A DNA stretch of 64,000 nt, taken from contig NZ_QRGD01000007.1 in the NCBI RefSeq assembly GCF_003449015.1, positions 62,001 to 126,000 on the forward strand, written 5' to 3'. Source of the stretch: Aureibaculum luteum (GTDB taxonomy: Bacteria > Bacteroidota > Bacteroidia > Flavobacteriales > Flavobacteriaceae). Every line of letters starts with the position of its first letter. Positions within the stretch are counted from its first letter, which is position 1. Both the position numbers and the translations under genes were made by a program. Shown piece after piece: positions 62,603 through 64,000 of this stretch. Below the pieces are notes generated by a model. It saw only the letters and a program-made list of their open reading frames with translations, was not told where the DNA came from and searched no databases.

Positions 62603-63877
62603 TTAAATCAAGTCGAACCCAATATCTTTTCTATAATTCATGTCTTTAAAATGAATCTTATTTATACTATCGTATGATTTTTTTAGAGTTTCTTCAATTG
62701 TATCTCCCAAAGATGTTACAGCCATAACTCTTCCACCATTGGTAATGGTTTTACCATTTTTAGTTGTTGTACCCGCATGAAATACAATAGATTCAGTTAC
62801 GTTTTCTAACCCAGTAATTTCTTTGCCTTTTTCATAGGCTTCAGGATAACCACCTGCAACTAACATTACTGTTGTTGCTGTTTGTGATTTTAAAGAAAAT
62901 GTTTTTTCGTGCAAATTTTGGTTTGCTACACCTTCAAATAATTCTAAAAGATCAGATTCTAACCTTGGTAAAACGACTTCTGTTTCTGGATCACCCATTC
63001 TAACATTATATTCAACCACAAAAGGATCACCTTTAATATTCATTAAACCGATAAATATGAAACCGCGATAATCAATTCCGTCTTTTTGTAGTCCATTTAT
63101 AGTAGGTTTCACAACGCGTTCTTCAACTTTATTTAAAAAGTCGTCACTTGCAAAAGGAACTGGTGAAATAGCACCCATACCACCAGTATTTAAACCTGTG
63201 TCTCCTTCTCCAATTCGTTTATAATCTTTAGCTGAGGGCAACACTTTATAACTTTTTCCGTCAGTCAATACAAAAACAGATAATTCTATTCCGTCTAAAA
63301 ATTCCTCAATAACAACTGTATTAGAGGCTTCACCAAACTTTTGATTGGTTAGCATATCATCAAGTTCAGACTTTGCTTCTTCTAATGAATTTAAAATTAG
63401 TACACCTTTACCGCCGGCAAGTCCATCTGCTTTTAAAACGTATGGAGGACTTAAAGTTTCTAAGAAACATTTACCATCTTCTAAATTATCTTTGGTGAAA
63501 GATTGATATTTAGCAGTAGGAATACCGTGTTTTTCCATGAATATTTTAGAAAAGTCTTTACTTCCTTCAAGCATAGCCCCGTCCTTTTTAGGACCAATTA
63601 CAGGTATATCTTTTAAGTCAACATCAGCTAAGAAAAAATCGTGAACTCCAGCGACTAAAGGAGCTTCTGGACCTACAATTACCATATGAATAGCTTCGGC
63701 TAAAACCAATGTTTTTACAGCATTAAAATCGGTCGGATCTATAGCAATATTTTTTGCGATAGAGTCAGTACCCGCATTACCTGGTGCAACAAAAAGCTTA
63801 TTTATTTTTTTACTCTCTGAAAGTTTTAAGGCAAAAGCATGTTCTCTTCCGCCGGAACCTAAAATTAAAATATTCAT
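62603..63877 (-). CDS. purD: Phosphoribosylamine--glycine ligase
   Basis: It joins glycine to phosphoribosylamine in purine synthesis. The N-terminal NILILGSGGREHAFALKL (2-19), ATP-grasp region with VLKADGLAGGKGVLI (~140-154), GDTGLNTGGMGAISP and EYNVRMGDPETEVVLPRL near 285-305 are all conserved. The length of 424 is standard. It starts 8 bp after the stop of a gene that enters from the right edge. The 148 bp between it and the glycosyltransferase show nothing certain. Confidence 0.97.
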   Translation of the reverse strand: MNILILGSGGREHAFALKLSESKKINKLFVAPGNAGTDSIAKNIAIDPTDFNAVKTLVLAEAIHMVIVGPEAPLVAGVHDFFLADVDLKDIPVIGPKKDGAMLEGSKDFSKIFMEKHGIPTAKYQSFTKDNLEDGKCFLETLSPPYVLKADGLAGGKGVLILNSLEEAKSELDDMLTNQKFGEASNTVVIEEFLDGIELSVFVLTDGKSYKVLPSAKDYKRIGEGDTGLNTGGMGAISPVPFASDDFLNKVEERVVKPTINGLQKDGIDYRGFIFIGLMNIKGDPFVVEYNVRMGDPETEVVLPRLESDLLELFEGVANQNLHEKTFSLKSQTATTVMLVAGGYPEAYEKGKEITGLENVTESIVFHAGTTTKNGKTITNGGRVMAVTSLGDTIEETLKKSYDSINKIHFKDMNYRKDIGFDLI

Positions 63878-63885
63878 TTTTTTTA

Positions 63886-64000
63886 TTATTTTTTAATATG
63901 CCATTTGTAAAAGTACTGAAATACTGAAATAGTATGATAGGTAAACAGCTTAAAGTTTTTTAAAGATTTCTTTTTTAATACGTGAACAATCTCTACATCA
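63886..64000 (-). CDS. C-terminal end of an unidentified gene upstream of purD
   Basis: On the minus strand one frame stays open from the right edge to a TAA at 63886-63888, giving 37 residues rich in Lys, Phe and Tyr (ending FYKWHIKK). The 8-bp gap to the purD start suggests it is a real gene in the same operon, but the piece is too short to name. Confidence 0.5.
   Translation of the reverse strand, partial: DVEIVHVLKKKSLKNFKLFTYHTISVFQYFYKWHIKK

Noticed and set aside
1-64000. CRISPR arrays, tRNA/rRNA genes, IS elements or prophage
   Set aside because: No regularly spaced repeats, clover-leaf-like gene, transposase, integrase or phage structural gene was seen. Nearly all gaps are under 350 bp.

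Overview
The window looks like chromosome from a marine-type member of the Flavobacteriaceae (Bacteroidota). The evidence is AT-rich sequence, a SusC/SusD polysaccharide utilisation locus (PUL), a type IX secretion sorting domain, promoters of the Bacteroidota form TAnnTTTG, several TTG/GTG starts, and many genes whose best-known relatives are flavobacterial (DUF4254, DUF4846, bifunctional DAHP synthase/chorismate mutase). The genus cannot be told from sequence reading alone. I saw no tRNA, rRNA, CRISPR array, insertion sequence or prophage.

Region 1 (1-22.3 kb) is accessory glycan metabolism. The left edge holds the end of a GH92 mannosidase and a GH29 fucosidase. From 13.07 kb back to 1.80 kb runs a tight leftward operon with the content of a laminarin (beta-1,3-glucan) PUL: SusC, SusD, a three-module surface glycan-binding lipoprotein, a multidomain GH16, a GH3 beta-glucosidase and a small GH16. 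Just upstream (13.35-16.14 kb) is a membrane-spanning sensor/regulator with a beta-propeller outside and a LuxR-like helix-turn-helix inside. An intact S9 peptidase gene ends at 16.34 kb. A decayed copy of the last ~85 bp of such a gene lies at 1.71-1.80 kb, so the PUL plus its regulator is bracketed by direct repeats, as if inserted at the 3' end of the peptidase gene. Beyond it are a MITE-like palindrome, a GH33-type sialidase, a small membrane protein and a sulfatase.

Region 2 (22.3-26.8 kb) is an aromatic amino acid operon: prephenate dehydratase, aminotransferase, prephenate dehydrogenase, and DAHP synthase fused to chorismate mutase. Its leader carries a complete transcription attenuator that I found by reading the DNA. 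It has a promoter with both boxes, a 29-codon leader peptide containing eight consecutive Phe/Tyr codons, an intrinsic terminator, and a leader segment identical to the terminator's 3' arm that can form the competing antiterminator. This is the most striking regulatory system in the window.

Region 3 (26.8-64 kb) is mostly housekeeping in short operons. It includes a GT9 glycosyltransferase, an ECF sigma factor with a probable anti-sigma partner and a beta-barrel protein, Kbp/LysM, upp, trmB, an alkyltransferase-like DNA repair protein, cystathionine synthase/lyase with a Na+/H+ antiporter, tdk-alr-mscL, an M23 peptidase with a GH3-auxin-family enzyme, yicC-gmk-nadD, Mn-superoxide dismutase, HMG-CoA reductase, two POT peptide transporters, a secreted thioredoxin-like protein, an ABC-F ATPase, an orphan type IX sorting-domain protein, a two-component system, a MurG-like glycosyltransferase and purD. 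A further gene runs off the right edge.
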